The position numbers were made by a program, and so were the translations under genes. From Candidatus Wallbacteria bacterium (lineage in GTDB: Bacteria > Muiribacteriota > JAQTZZ01), in contig JAQTZZ010000005.1 in NCBI GenBank assembly GCA_028687545.1, positions 62,001 to 126,000 of the forward strand: a stretch of DNA of 64,000 bases, in the 5' to 3' direction. The notes under the pieces were generated by a model. The model ran no database searches and had not been told where the DNA came from. It was given only the letters and a program-made list of their open reading frames with translations. Below, one piece after another: positions 1 through 8,419 of the stretch (its first letter is position 1; every line of letters begins with the position of its first letter).

Positions 1-262
1 TTCGCTTTTTCCAGGTTGTAGGTGTATCTGAAAAATAGACAAGATACTCATATTCTCCCAAGTCAAACTTGTCAGTCAGCACTGTGATCTGAATCTCCAG
101 CTGAAAATCCTGACTGATCATTACCAGTAGCTTTTGCATGGTATCGATGAAAGGCGGATCCTCATTCAGATACTGCAGCCTTCTGCCAAGCCGGATCTCC
201 AGCCTGAGCTGTAACGGCCGCAGGTTCTTGAGTAGAGGTCGGAGCGGGGAGAGTTTTTTCAT
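1..262 (-). CDS. Hypothetical protein, 3' end outside window
   Basis: An open frame of about 87 codons runs from an ATG at 262 off the left edge. GGAGG lies 8 bases upstream of the ATG, which supports the start. The visible protein begins MKKLSPLRPLLKNLRP, is basic at the N-terminus and then contains an acidic segment around DEDPPF-like residues. It has no obvious signal peptide, and I do not recognise the family. The stop of the preceding minus-strand gene lies 18 bases upstream of the start codon, so the two are probably co-transcribed. The C-terminus lies outside the window, so no function can be assigned. Confidence 0.6.
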   Translation of the reverse strand, partial: MKKLSPLRPLLKNLRPLQLRLEIRLGRRLQYLNEDPPFIDTMQKLLVMISQDFQLEIQITVLTDKFDLGEYEYLVYFSDTPTTWKKR

Positions 263-279
263 TGCAAAGCCCTCCAGGC

Positions 280-738
280 CTACTTTGGCCAGTAGCAGTT
301 TCTGATGTATGGTTTATATCGCAGGATTGCTTCCTTTATACAGCTCAACACTTTAATGTCCATATTGTTCCAGTCGCAGTACCATAATTCACAGGTGATT
401 TCATTGTGCTCGAAGATCTGTATTCTACCCTGAAGCACACGCTGCAATGATGATCCGGCAAAAGGCTGCCAGCCACGCAAAAACTTGAGCCTGTCAACCT
501 GCAGATGCGGCAGGTTTATTCTGTAAGAAAAAAGAACCCCAAACATCCTGTTTTCAGTTGTGAATGCAAGATAAGAAGTCTTGTGCTGGGATGATTGTCC
601 ATGGCCCTGAACTGCATCTTCGGTTGCACGATCTGGATCAATGCTGAATTGGGTGACTTTTTTTATTGTTCTGACTTGCCGGGTTTTAGAAATCATGACT
701 GAATAAATAACAATCCCCATGCCAAAAGCCAGAAGCAC
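280..738 (-). pseudogene. Hypothetical membrane-anchored protein, probable frameshift near its start
   Basis: The frame encodes about 152 residues opening with a hydrophobic segment (LLAFGMGIVIYSVMI), then a basic linker and a soluble domain. The only start in this frame is a GTG at 738 without a ribosome site, or an ATG at 720 that would cut into the hydrophobic segment. An ATG at 751 in another frame reads MKFL and then diverges. Removing one T near 740 would join it as MKFL-VLLAFGMGIV, a clean signal anchor. I therefore infer a one-base insertion, either a real mutation or an assembly error. The protein family is not recognised. It precedes the partial gene at 1-262 by 18 bases. Confidence 0.5.
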
Positions 739-818
739 ACAGGAATTTCATGCTTCTTCGGATTTCAGGCCTGGCCGGCAGCTCAATTAATAAAGATCAG
801 TAATCAAATTATTATTAG

Positions 819-839
819 ATTAATCATAATATGATTAAT
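819..839. promoter_or_regulatory. Perfect 9-bp palindrome in divergent intergenic region
   Basis: ATTAATCAT and ATGATTAAT are perfect inverted copies separated by AAT. They lie between the minus-strand gene starting near 751 and the plus-strand AAA ATPase gene at 961. The symmetry and location fit a binding site for a dimeric regulator. The AT-richness means chance or a cruciform cannot be excluded. Confidence 0.35.
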
Positions 840-902
840 GCTGCTGAGTCGCAGCACAGAAGGCCTGCCAATGCTGCGGGAATTGGTTGCTTTTTGAAGA
901 CC

Positions 903-929
903 TGGCACGGGGATTGTTATTTGATCTGC
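903..929 (+). promoter_or_regulatory. Sigma54-like promoter element upstream of AAA ATPase gene
   Basis: TGGCACG starts at 903. Ten bases after its GG comes GT (916-917) inside ATTGTTA. This matches the -24/-12 layout of sigma54 promoters except for GT instead of GC. The predicted transcript start is near 929, leaving about 30 bases to the ATG at 961. Four other copies of this element precede genes in the window. Confidence 0.5.
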
Positions 930-960
930 TAAAGCAAATCCAAAAATAAACGGGGGGACT

Positions 961-3852
961 ATGAAAAATCTGCAGAATCTTCTGGAAGGCCTGGAGAAAA
1001 ACGATCTGCTCGTTTCGCGGCGGCTGAAGCTCTTTATCGACGCTTCCGGCCTGCCTTTTGCCAGCGACCTGGAATACACAGAGGCCAGGGTGTTTCCCAT
1101 GGAAGTCCTGGAATCATGCCAGAAGTACTGCAATTACATCTACAGGCAGTCTGATGGCGAAGCCACAAATCTGGAAGACTTCACTCCTTTCTGCGAGCAG
1201 CTGGAAGAGATCATTGCGGCCAGGGAAGAGCTGAGCAGCAAAGCCGGGTTTGTGCCCAGGCTTTTCTATTTCTGCGGGAACTCCGGCATTTCAAAACAGG
1301 AGCAGGCCCTGTTTCTCTACGCTGTATTCAAAGCCAGGTCTGGCAGTAGAACATTTTCTCTGCGTGATTTTCTGAATGCCTTCCGCTTCAACCGTGATCT
1401 GCAGGCCAATATCCCTGAGGATTCCAGGCTGTTCAAGCTCTCTGTGATCGAGATCGAGTCAGGGACTGAGAAGAAGTTCCTGGAACAGGTTTACTCGCTT
1501 CATCCTGTCAGCCTGAAGGTCTTTTACGGCCAGAAGCTGTCGGATTCAGAGACAGTGGAAGCAGCCGGCCTGGGCATGCTGGAAGCTATGGGCATTGAAG
1601 GCGGGGATATAGCCAGGGAAGTCCGGGAAATGGGCAATGACGAGGAAAAGCTGTTCCTACCAGGCATTGGCGATGACTCTGCCCCTGAATTCAAACTCTC
1701 GGACCTCACAATCGAGGAAGACGAGAATCCTCTGGAAGACTCCACTGATGAAGACAAGGCGATCAGGAGCGACATCGAATACTTGGAGGAAAGCTTCAAA
1801 TGGCTGCTTTTGAGGATGCAAGCCACCGGCTTTGTGCGCGACATGGCCGAGAACCCGGTCAGCCTCAGGCTCAAGGAAAAGCGTCAGCGCAGGATGATCA
1901 ATTACAGGGTCAGAAAGGGCGGGCATACGCCGAGATTCCAGAAGCTGAGCAGGATGCTGCACCTGTCCCTGTTCGAGCAATACATGATCATGTACTTGGC
2001 TGGGAAATGCATTTCCAGCGAGATCCGTGAAATGGCCAATTCTCTTTACTCTGCCAGGAACACAACTGTGGATGAGATCGGCAGGCTCTTCTGCGGCACT
2101 CTGGCCGAGAAGCTCAGCCTGAAGAAGTATTTCACCAATACCTCTGTCCTGATCAAGAACTCAGTGATCCACTTCGAATCAGACAATGAAGGCTTTTTCG
2201 CAGGCACGATCGCGCTTGACTCAAGAGTGCTTGAATACCTGATGGGCATGGAGATCAAGGTCGAGGACTATGTGGCAGGCAGCAGGCTGTTCGCACCTGA
2301 AGTCAAGCTTGAAAACGTGATCATACCTGATGAGCAGAAGAAAAAGATTCTGGAGATCGTGGAAACATACCCTCGATGGCTGAAAGAGAGAGACAAGTTC
2401 CATTTCAATGAGGTCATCTCATACGGCAAAGCGCTGGTGCTCCTGTTTCACGGCCCGTCAGGAACTGGCAAGACCATGGCCGCATACGGCATCGCCGGCC
2501 GCCTGAAGAAGAAGATGCTGCTTGTGAACTATGCTACCCTCTCCAGCCGTTCCCGCAGGGGCGGAGACAGGAACGAGACCCTGCCTTTCGTGTTCAGGGA
2601 AGCCAGGTTCGCTGATGCAATCCTGTTCATAGACGAGTGTGAGGAACTGATCAGGGACGGAGAATGCAGAAACATGCTGCTGACTGAATTCGAGAAATTC
2701 GAGGGCATTGTGATCATGGCCACGAATCAGCCCAATTCCTTTGACCCGCCCATCCAGCGCCGCATCTCCCTTACCATGAAGTTTGAGCGGCCTTCTGTCT
2801 CCCTGCGCGAGCAGATCTGGAAAGTGCACATGCCTGAAGCCATGAAACTCGCGCCTGACGTTGATTTCAAGGAACTGGCAGGATCGTTCGATCTCACTGG
2901 CGGGCTGATCAAGAACGCGGTGCTGGCAGCCCTGTCCTCTGCTGTGCGTAGGAAAGGGAAGAGCGTGACGCTCAGGATGGAGGATCTCGAATACGGAGCC
3001 AAACTACAGCTTCTGAATCTGATGTCTTTTTCAGATTTCGCCAACAAGCTCACCCCAAGATTCGGGCTGGAAAGCCTGATCTTGGACGGCAGGACAGCGC
3101 GATCTGTGCGCGACCTGATCGGGTCGCTGCGCGTGATCAAGATCATGCGGAATGAATGGGGGTTCGGCGAGCGCCATCCGTTTTCCGGGGGATGCACTGT
3201 CCTGTTTCACGGCCATCCCGGCACAGGCAAGACTCTCAGCGCTGAAGCGATCGGATTCGAACTGGGCAAGCCGCTCAAAGTGGTGAACATGGCGCAGCTC
3301 GTTTCCTGCTGGGTAGGGGAGACCAGCAAGCATATTGAGAGTGTTTTTGCGGATGCTGAAGCCAATGACGCGATCCTGCTCTTTGACGAAGCTGACGCGC
3401 TGTTTTCCTCACGCACTGCCCTGCACAGCGCTACAGACCGTTATGCCAACCAGGATGTGGGAGTGCTGCTGCGGAAGATCGAAACCACCAACCTGATCGT
3501 GATTCTCACCACTAACCTGCTCTTCAACATAGACAAGGCCTTCCTGCGTCGCTTCAATTTTGTGCTGGAATTCCCGCGTCCGGCAGTAGTGGAGCGTGAG
3601 CTGCTCTGGAAGTCACTGATCCCGGAAAAGACGCCACTTGATGCAGGAGTGAATTTCAGGAAGCTCGCCGAGTCCTATGAATTCACTGGCGGTGAGATCA
3701 GGAAAGCTGTGACTTCGGCTGCAGTCAGGGCAGGGCAGAGAGAGGGAGCAACTCGCAGGATCACTGAGAGCGATCTGAGGGAAGCTTCCTGCGAAATCCT
3801 CAATGCCATGATCAAGGAAAATAGGGTGGGTTTTATTGGAGAGGGGGCATAG
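961..3852 (+). CDS. Tandem AAA-family ATPase
   Basis: This 963-residue protein has two AAA ATPase modules after a roughly 450-residue N-terminal region that I do not recognise. Module 1 has Walker A GPSGTGKT near residues 498-505 and Walker B ILFIDECE near 554-561. Module 2 has Walker A GHPGTGKT near 751-758 and Walker B ILLFDEAD near 805-812. Both are followed by arginine-finger-like RR segments (IQRRISL, FLRRFNF). Such double-AAA proteins act as hexameric unfoldases or remodelling machines, but the substrate here is unknown. The start is supported by a GGGGGG stretch a few bases upstream. A sigma54-like element at 903 probably drives it. A short coupled frame remnant follows the stop. Confidence 0.85.
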   Translation: MKNLQNLLEGLEKNDLLVSRRLKLFIDASGLPFASDLEYTEARVFPMEVLESCQKYCNYIYRQSDGEATNLEDFTPFCEQLEEIIAAREELSSKAGFVPRLFYFCGNSGISKQEQALFLYAVFKARSGSRTFSLRDFLNAFRFNRDLQANIPEDSRLFKLSVIEIESGTEKKFLEQVYSLHPVSLKVFYGQKLSDSETVEAAGLGMLEAMGIEGGDIAREVREMGNDEEKLFLPGIGDDSAPEFKLSDLTIEEDENPLEDSTDEDKAIRSDIEYLEESFKWLLLRMQATGFVRDMAENPVSLRLKEKRQRRMINYRVRKGGHTPRFQKLSRMLHLSLFEQYMIMYLAGKCISSEIREMANSLYSARNTTVDEIGRLFCGTLAEKLSLKKYFTNTSVLIKNSVIHFESDNEGFFAGTIALDSRVLEYLMGMEIKVEDYVAGSRLFAPEVKLENVIIPDEQKKKILEIVETYPRWLKERDKFHFNEVISYGKALVLLFHGPSGTGKTMAAYGIAGRLKKKMLLVNYATLSSRSRRGGDRNETLPFVFREARFADAILFIDECEELIRDGECRNMLLTEFEKFEGIVIMATNQPNSFDPPIQRRISLTMKFERPSVSLREQIWKVHMPEAMKLAPDVDFKELAGSFDLTGGLIKNAVLAALSSAVRRKGKSVTLRMEDLEYGAKLQLLNLMSFSDFANKLTPRFGLESLILDGRTARSVRDLIGSLRVIKIMRNEWGFGERHPFSGGCTVLFHGHPGTGKTLSAEAIGFELGKPLKVVNMAQLVSCWVGETSKHIESVFADAEANDAILLFDEADALFSSRTALHSATDRYANQDVGVLLRKIETTNLIVILTTNLLFNIDKAFLRRFNFVLEFPRPAVVERELLWKSLIPEKTPLDAGVNFRKLAESYEFTGGEIRKAVTSAAVRAGQREGATRRITESDLREASCEILNAMIKENRVGFIGEGA

Positions 3853-3853
3853 T

Positions 3854-3898
3854 ATGAAAGACGAAATGTTCGTGCATCTGGAAGACGAGATTAAGTAG
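3854..3898 (+). pseudogene. Fourteen-codon remnant of a coupled gene
   Basis: An ATG one base after the AAA ATPase stop, preceded by a purine-rich GGAGAGGGGG ribosome site, reads MKDEMFVHLEDEIK and then TAG. The placement is typical of a translationally coupled second gene. The reading stops after 14 codons, just where the sequence becomes AT-rich and the PD-(D/E)XK-like gene follows. I infer a truncated gene whose remainder was replaced. A genuine micro-ORF is possible but less likely. Confidence 0.35.
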
Positions 3899-3956
3899 TT
3901 CAGATGTAGAAATATGATAACATATTGTAAATCTAACTATGAGTTATGGAGGATGA

Positions 3957-4601
3957 TTGGACAACCTTAAGACCGAGAAAGATATTGATGCTTTTTATAC
4001 TGGAATCAACGATCTAATTAAAGCATTTCAAAAACATCCATTCGATTTCCTTTATGAGCGCGATCTTCAAGCTTTTTTGTACTATAAATTGTATAAGAAA
4101 TTTCGAGAAGACCGAGTTGAAATTGGTGGTGGATGTTATAAACCGATGGACTATGGTGGTGGAAAATCAATACAAACTGCTCTTGTTCATTGTGAGTATC
4201 CATGTGAAGAGCGCTTTAAAAAAATGGATGTCGTTTTAATTGATAGAAACTATATCATCCATTATGACAAACTAGCCGACGGTTCAGCAAACGATCCTTT
4301 CTGGCGGCAACCTATCCGAGCTGCTGTTGAGTTAAAATATCTTATGCTTGGCGATATTCCTGCTATTAGATTTGGAGAAAAACAAGGTATAAAAAGAGAT
4401 GTTGAGAAACTTAAGAAATATCGTGAGGAAAAATGTATGAATCGGCCATTTCTAGGAATTAGTATTCTTTTCATACAACCTATTAATCAAAAAATTAACT
4501 ATTTCAACATTGGTCAAGAGATTGAGAACAGTAATCATCCGAGTAAAGGATTGTTTGTTTTTTTGGTTAAACCAGATGAATTCGTAAAGTTTGAGCTATG
4601 A
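3957..4601 (+). CDS. Putative PD-(D/E)XK-fold nuclease-like protein, AT-rich
   Basis: This 214-residue protein is recognised only by fold-like motifs: an N-terminal glutamate in YERDLQAFLYYKL, an aspartate in KKMDVVLID and then AAVELKY. This is the E...D...ExK order of PD-(D/E)XK nucleases. A related ERxLQAxLY motif occurs in the protein at 10560-11180, suggesting the same family. An in-frame TGA lies at 3954, so the start must be the TTG at 3957, close behind GGAGGA. ATG frames nearby stop quickly. Base composition is clearly more AT-rich than its neighbours, which suggests recent transfer. The substrate is unknown, and nuclease activity is inference. Confidence 0.6.
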   Translation: MDNLKTEKDIDAFYTGINDLIKAFQKHPFDFLYERDLQAFLYYKLYKKFREDRVEIGGGCYKPMDYGGGKSIQTALVHCEYPCEERFKKMDVVLIDRNYIIHYDKLADGSANDPFWRQPIRAAVELKYLMLGDIPAIRFGEKQGIKRDVEKLKKYREEKCMNRPFLGISILFIQPINQKINYFNIGQEIENSNHPSKGLFVFLVKPDEFVKFEL

Positions 4602-4640
4602 TAAACTAAGTAAAATATTATTCAGTGAGAGTGATTCAGA

Positions 4641-6077
4641 TTAAAGATACTTTTTAAGCGTATTTATCGAAATATCCAGCGCTCTGGCAGTGTGCGTCTG
4701 GTTCTTGTTCATCAGTTCATAAATTTTCCTGATGTATTCGATGGAATGCTGTTCCAGAGTCTGGATGCCGGTGTCGCTTTCTTTGCCGGGCGCGGCGCTG
4801 AAACTCCAGTTATTCCTGATTACGGCATGGATCAGGCGATTATGCAGTTCACGCACATTGCCAGGCCAGTCCAGTGCCATCAGCTTCTGCTTCATGTTTT
4901 TATCAAGCTGTATCAGTTCTCGCTCCCGCATGTCGCAGATACTGCGCAGGATATGATGGGCGATCAGCGGGATGTCTTCCCTGTGTTCCCGAAGGGCAGG
5001 GGTGAGGATGGTCGTTTCTGACAGTCTGTAATATAGATCAGACCTGAATTTTCCTTCATTGCAGGCTCTGGCCAGGTCGCGGTTTGTGGCAGAGATGATG
5101 CGCACGTCCACCTTGAGATCTGCGCTCCCGCCCAGGCGTCGGAAACGCTTGTGATCAAGAACCCGCAAAAGTTTAGGCTGAAGATCGAGTGGCATTTCTC
5201 CGATCTCGTCCAGGAACAGTGTGCCTGTGTCAGCTTCTTCCATCAGCCCGATCCTGCGCTCAGTCGCGCCTGTGAACGAGCCTTTCTCATGCCCGAACAG
5301 CTCGGAATCCAGGAACCCTGCCGTGAAATTGGCGCAATTGACAGCTATGAAAGGCCTGCATTTTCGTTTGCTGGCCCTGTGAAGTGCCAGAGCCACGGTT
5401 TCCTTTCCAGTACCTGTTTCGCCATGAATGAGCACTGAGCAGAGGCTGTCCATGCCAATGTCCGCAATGCTGTCCTTGAGATCCTTCATCACCTGAGCCC
5501 TGCCCAGCAGATGATTGCTGGAGAATCCCTTGCCAGCCTTGACTGCCTTGTCGTCTGCGTCCAGATCCGAAATGCCTGCCAGCTTACTGATAAAAGCAGG
5601 GTATACATCATAGTCCCGCAGGTTGAAAACCCTGAATGCGGCGTCCTCGTAAAGATTCGCCCATCCTTGATCCTTATCGAGGCAGCAGAGTATGGATTTG
5701 TCAGCGTCTTTTTTCAGATAATCAGCAGTGAGTTCAGAAATTTCCTTTGAAAAATCCTCCCTGAACTCCAGGTTTTTCAGTTTAAGCCCCTTGATTTCAG
5801 ACAAGTCGAGCTTGCAGTTCAGCCAGAGAATTGTGCAGCCTGAGCTGGATAGCTTCCGCAGGGCTGTGGACATTTCCTCGAATCTCTCATAATAGCCAAG
5901 GCCGAGTATCACGATCTGCGCGCCTTTATCGTGACTGAGAAAATCCAGCTTGTCAGGAAGCTTGCCAGCGCTGCTGATCACAAGATTAACTTCAGGGTGA
6001 GCTTTCAAGTACAAAGCAGCGGCTGTAGCGCCTTCAGAGCTGAGCATGCTGATCAGGTATGTTTTGATGTTTTTCAT
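4641..6077 (-). CDS. Sigma54-dependent activator with DHH-like N-terminal domain
   Basis: This 478-residue NtrC-class enhancer-binding protein activates sigma54 RNA polymerase by ATP hydrolysis. The central AAA domain has Walker A GETGTGKE (near 219-226), the sigma54-contact loop GSFTGA (near 265-270, normally GAFTGA) and Walker [10 protein letters not shown]. The C-terminus ends in a Fis-type helix-turn-helix ([16 protein letters not shown]). The N-terminal 180 residues are not a receiver domain. They follow the pattern of DHH phosphoesterases ([30 protein letters not shown]), with the catalytic Asp and His positions replaced. I infer a ligand-sensing, catalytically dead DHH domain. No strong ribosome site precedes the ATG. 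It may control the sigma54-like elements seen in this window. Confidence 0.88.
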   Translation of the reverse strand: MKNIKTYLISMLSSEGATAAALYLKAHPEVNLVISSAGKLPDKLDFLSHDKGAQIVILGLGYYERFEEMSTALRKLSSSGCTILWLNCKLDLSEIKGLKLKNLEFREDFSKEISELTADYLKKDADKSILCCLDKDQGWANLYEDAAFRVFNLRDYDVYPAFISKLAGISDLDADDKAVKAGKGFSSNHLLGRAQVMKDLKDSIADIGMDSLCSVLIHGETGTGKETVALALHRASKRKCRPFIAVNCANFTAGFLDSELFGHEKGSFTGATERRIGLMEEADTGTLFLDEIGEMPLDLQPKLLRVLDHKRFRRLGGSADLKVDVRIISATNRDLARACNEGKFRSDLYYRLSETTILTPALREHREDIPLIAHHILRSICDMRERELIQLDKNMKQKLMALDWPGNVRELHNRLIHAVIRNNWSFSAAPGKESDTGIQTLEQHSIEYIRKIYELMNKNQTHTARALDISINTLKKYL

Positions 6078-6154
6078 AAGGAAAGACTACCAAACCGCAA
6101 AGATAATTGTCAAATATTGATTAGGAATGATCAAAAATTAATGAAAGAAACCAA

Positions 6155-6562
6155 TCAGGCTTTCATGACAGTCTTTTTGAATTGAGCAGCTGAAATGATT
6201 TTTGTTCCAGTGAATTTCTCGATGCTTCTAAGGTCTTTGTCGCCTGTAATGAGATATTCTGCTCCAGTTTGGGCGGCACATGCCAGGAAGCAGGTATCCT
6301 TAGGATCTCTTGGAAAATTAAGATTATTATCAGGTACTTCAACAGTTACAAGTTCACGGAAAATATTCTTCCAGTCTGCTACCGTATCAGCGGAAAGACC
6401 AAACTTCTTTCTGCCAAGTACTTCATTGTATTCTTTGAGGATTTCCTTTGAAGCGACCCATTCAATTTCTGGATTCTGAATGATGAAAGAGATTACTTCT
6501 TCAGGAATTCTATCTCTGATGATTGCTGAAATCAGTATGTTTGTATCAACGATTACCTGCAT
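6155..6562 (-). CDS. PIN-domain toxin (VapC-like ribonuclease)
   Basis: This is a 135-residue PIN-domain protein of the type II toxin-antitoxin class. The first acidic residue is in MQVIVDTNILISAI, and a later acidic cluster is in DPKDTCFLACAAQ and YLITGDKDL, as expected for the metal-binding site of a PIN ribonuclease. I chose the ATG at 6562 because the conserved VDTN strand begins there and AGGA lies just upstream. A longer frame from 6595 adds a non-conserved leader. The start overlaps the antitoxin stop by 17 bases, which fits coupled translation. It resembles the single-PIN toxins of COG1569. Confidence 0.82.
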   Translation of the reverse strand: MQVIVDTNILISAIIRDRIPEEVISFIIQNPEIEWVASKEILKEYNEVLGRKKFGLSADTVADWKNIFRELVTVEVPDNNLNFPRDPKDTCFLACAAQTGAEYLITGDKDLRSIEKFTGTKIISAAQFKKTVMKA

Positions 6563-6794
6563 TTTTCCTGCGAACTGCTTTGACTTCTCCGGCAATAACC
6601 TTCTCGCTGATCGTGGTCCTGATCTCTTTCCTGGTTTTCGAAACCAGACCCTTGAATTTCTTCAGCAGATTCTGCTTCTTTTCTTCCTCTGCGATGATCA
6701 GAACTTCGACTTTCTGGCCTGGAGTAAAAGGAAGATCCTTCAGGATCAGACTCCCAGCATTTTTTATGGTGATATACTTTCGGTAAGCAAGCAT
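6546..6794 (-). CDS. Antitoxin paired with PIN toxin
   Basis: This 82-residue protein lies directly upstream of the PIN toxin and overlaps it. Its first half (KYITIKNAGSLILKDLPF, then PGQKVEVLII) resembles an AbrB/MazE-type swapped-hairpin DNA-binding fold. The basic second half (KKFKGLVSKTRKEIRTTI and onward) would wrap the toxin. GGAGGG seven bases before the ATG fixes the start. A TATAAT -10 box on the minus strand at 6814-6819 is a likely promoter. It lies next to the divergent sigma54-like element at 6827, so the two promoters may interfere with each other. Antitoxin identity rests on context and size. Confidence 0.7.
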   Translation of the reverse strand: MLAYRKYITIKNAGSLILKDLPFTPGQKVEVLIIAEEEKKQNLLKKFKGLVSKTRKEIRTTISEKVIAGEVKAVRRKNAGNR

Positions 6795-6826
6795 CTGCCC
6801 TCCTCATGAATTAATTATAGCTGAAA

Positions 6827-6853
6827 TGGCACGGAAAGTGTTAATTAATTTTC
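6827..6853 (+). promoter_or_regulatory. Sigma54-like promoter element upstream of DUF2779 operon
   Basis: TGGCACG starts at 6827, and GT (6840-6841) follows GG at ten-base spacing, in GTGTTAATTAATTTTC. The region downstream of the GT resembles the copies at 12686, 12489 and 61149. The predicted start is near 6853, about 80 bases before the ATG at 6935. The element sits between the toxin-antitoxin promoter and the nuclease operon. Confidence 0.5.
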
Positions 6854-6934
6854 AACGGGTAACTTACGTTTACTTTAGAGAAAATTAAAGACATAATACA
6901 ACAGAAATTCTCTGAGTAATGATCGGAGGTTATG

Positions 6935-8416
6935 ATGCAGGACTCGAATCGGAAAAAAGGGTATGGTCTCTCCAAATCCAAGTACACTGCCTGGCTGCAG
7001 TGCCACAAAAGGCTCTGGCTGCAGGTGCATAGACCAGACCTGCTGGAACAAGCGGAAATGCCTGCAGAGGTTTTTGTCGGATACCAGATAGGCGACCTAG
7101 CCAGGGGCCTTTTCCCTGGCGGAGCGCTGGTGGAATTCGACGGACAGGACATCAGCCGGCAGCTTGCTCTGACTCAGGAACTGCTTGCGAGCAAAACGCC
7201 CGTGATTTACGAAGCTGCCTTTGATCATGAGGGCCTGTTCTGCAAGACTGACCTGCTGGTCAGGAAAAGGGATGGATTCGAGCTTTATGAGGTTAAGGCT
7301 TCAGCCAGTGTCAAGGATTATCACTATAATGACCTGGCAGTGCAGGTGCATATCCTGCGCGGAGCGGGTCTGAAGTTGAAGAAAGCCTTTCTCATGCACC
7401 TGAACAATCAGTACATCAGGCAGGGTGAGTTGGAGCTGGACAAGCTCTTCAACCCTGTGAATCTGACTGATGAACTCGGAGCTAATCTGGAAAAAATAAG
7501 CGCAGAGGCCGAAAAAGCGAGGGAAGCGCTTGCTGCCGGCATGCCTGAAATCGGGATCGGCTCTCACTGCACTGATCCATACAAATGCGAGTTCTTCGAT
7601 TTCTGCAGAGAGCATCTGCCTGAATACAATGTATTCGGCCTGTGCGGTTCGAATGCTCTCAAAGCCAGGCTTTACAAGCAGGGAATCCTGAAATTGGAGG
7701 AAGTTCCGCTCAATGAACTGAGCAGGAATCAGCAGATCCAGGTGGAATGCCATATCTCAAAAGACAGGCATCTTGAGCCTGAAAATATCAAAGATTTTCT
7801 GAATACACTGAGTTACCCGCTCTGTTTCCTTGATTTCGAGACAGTGCAGAATGCCATACCTCTCTATGACGGAGACTGGCCATATCAGCAGAACCCGTTT
7901 CAATACTCGCTCCATATCCTGGAACGCGAAGGCGGCAAGCTGATTCACAAGGAATTTCTGGCTGAGCATGGCAAAGACCCAAAGCCTGAATTCCTGAAAA
8001 ACCTGCTCAGGGACCTGCCGGAAAAAGGCTGTGTGCTGGCATACAACAGTTCGTTTGAAGCAACCCGGCTCAGAGAACTTGCTGAAATCTATCCAACCCA
8101 CAAAGTCAGGATCGAAAAAATCATTGACTCCATGATCAATCTGGCCACTCCATTCCAGAAACGCTGGGCATATGACTGGAAGCAGTGCGGCACATACTCC
8201 ATCAAGGAAGTGCTGCCTGCCTTTATTCCAGACATGAGTTACGACAATCTCGAAATCGGCAATGGCGACCAGGCCATGAAAGCCTATGCGGATCTGCCTG
8301 GCATGACTCCGGAAGAAGTCACCAGTACCAGGAAAGCGCTGCTTGTTTACTGCGGACAGGATACGCTGGCTATGGTGAAGCTGTGGGAGAAGTTGAGGGA
8401 GATGGCTGAGGGATGA
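6935..8416 (+). CDS. DUF2779 protein: RecB/Cas4-like nuclease fused to exonuclease-like domain
   Basis: This 493-residue protein starts with a RecB-type nuclease signature: KSKYTAWLQCHKRLW near residues 13-28, and a catalytic-type ELYEVKA near 117-122. A cysteine cluster (HCTDPYKCEFFDFC, near 212-225) probably completes an iron-sulfur site, as in Cas4/AddB-type nucleases. The C-terminal half is the DUF2779 region, with an RNase H/DEDD-like FLDFET near 298 and a late YCGQDTLAMVKLW. GGAGG is best spaced to the second of two adjacent ATGs, so I chose 6935. It begins a three-gene operon with the genes at 8420 and 9604. A DNA-processing or defence role is plausible but unproven. Confidence 0.82.
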   Translation: MQDSNRKKGYGLSKSKYTAWLQCHKRLWLQVHRPDLLEQAEMPAEVFVGYQIGDLARGLFPGGALVEFDGQDISRQLALTQELLASKTPVIYEAAFDHEGLFCKTDLLVRKRDGFELYEVKASASVKDYHYNDLAVQVHILRGAGLKLKKAFLMHLNNQYIRQGELELDKLFNPVNLTDELGANLEKISAEAEKAREALAAGMPEIGIGSHCTDPYKCEFFDFCREHLPEYNVFGLCGSNALKARLYKQGILKLEEVPLNELSRNQQIQVECHISKDRHLEPENIKDFLNTLSYPLCFLDFETVQNAIPLYDGDWPYQQNPFQYSLHILEREGGKLIHKEFLAEHGKDPKPEFLKNLLRDLPEKGCVLAYNSSFEATRLRELAEIYPTHKVRIEKIIDSMINLATPFQKRWAYDWKQCGTYSIKEVLPAFIPDMSYDNLEIGNGDQAMKAYADLPGMTPEEVTSTRKALLVYCGQDTLAMVKLWEKLREMAEG

Positions 8417-8419
8417 GAA

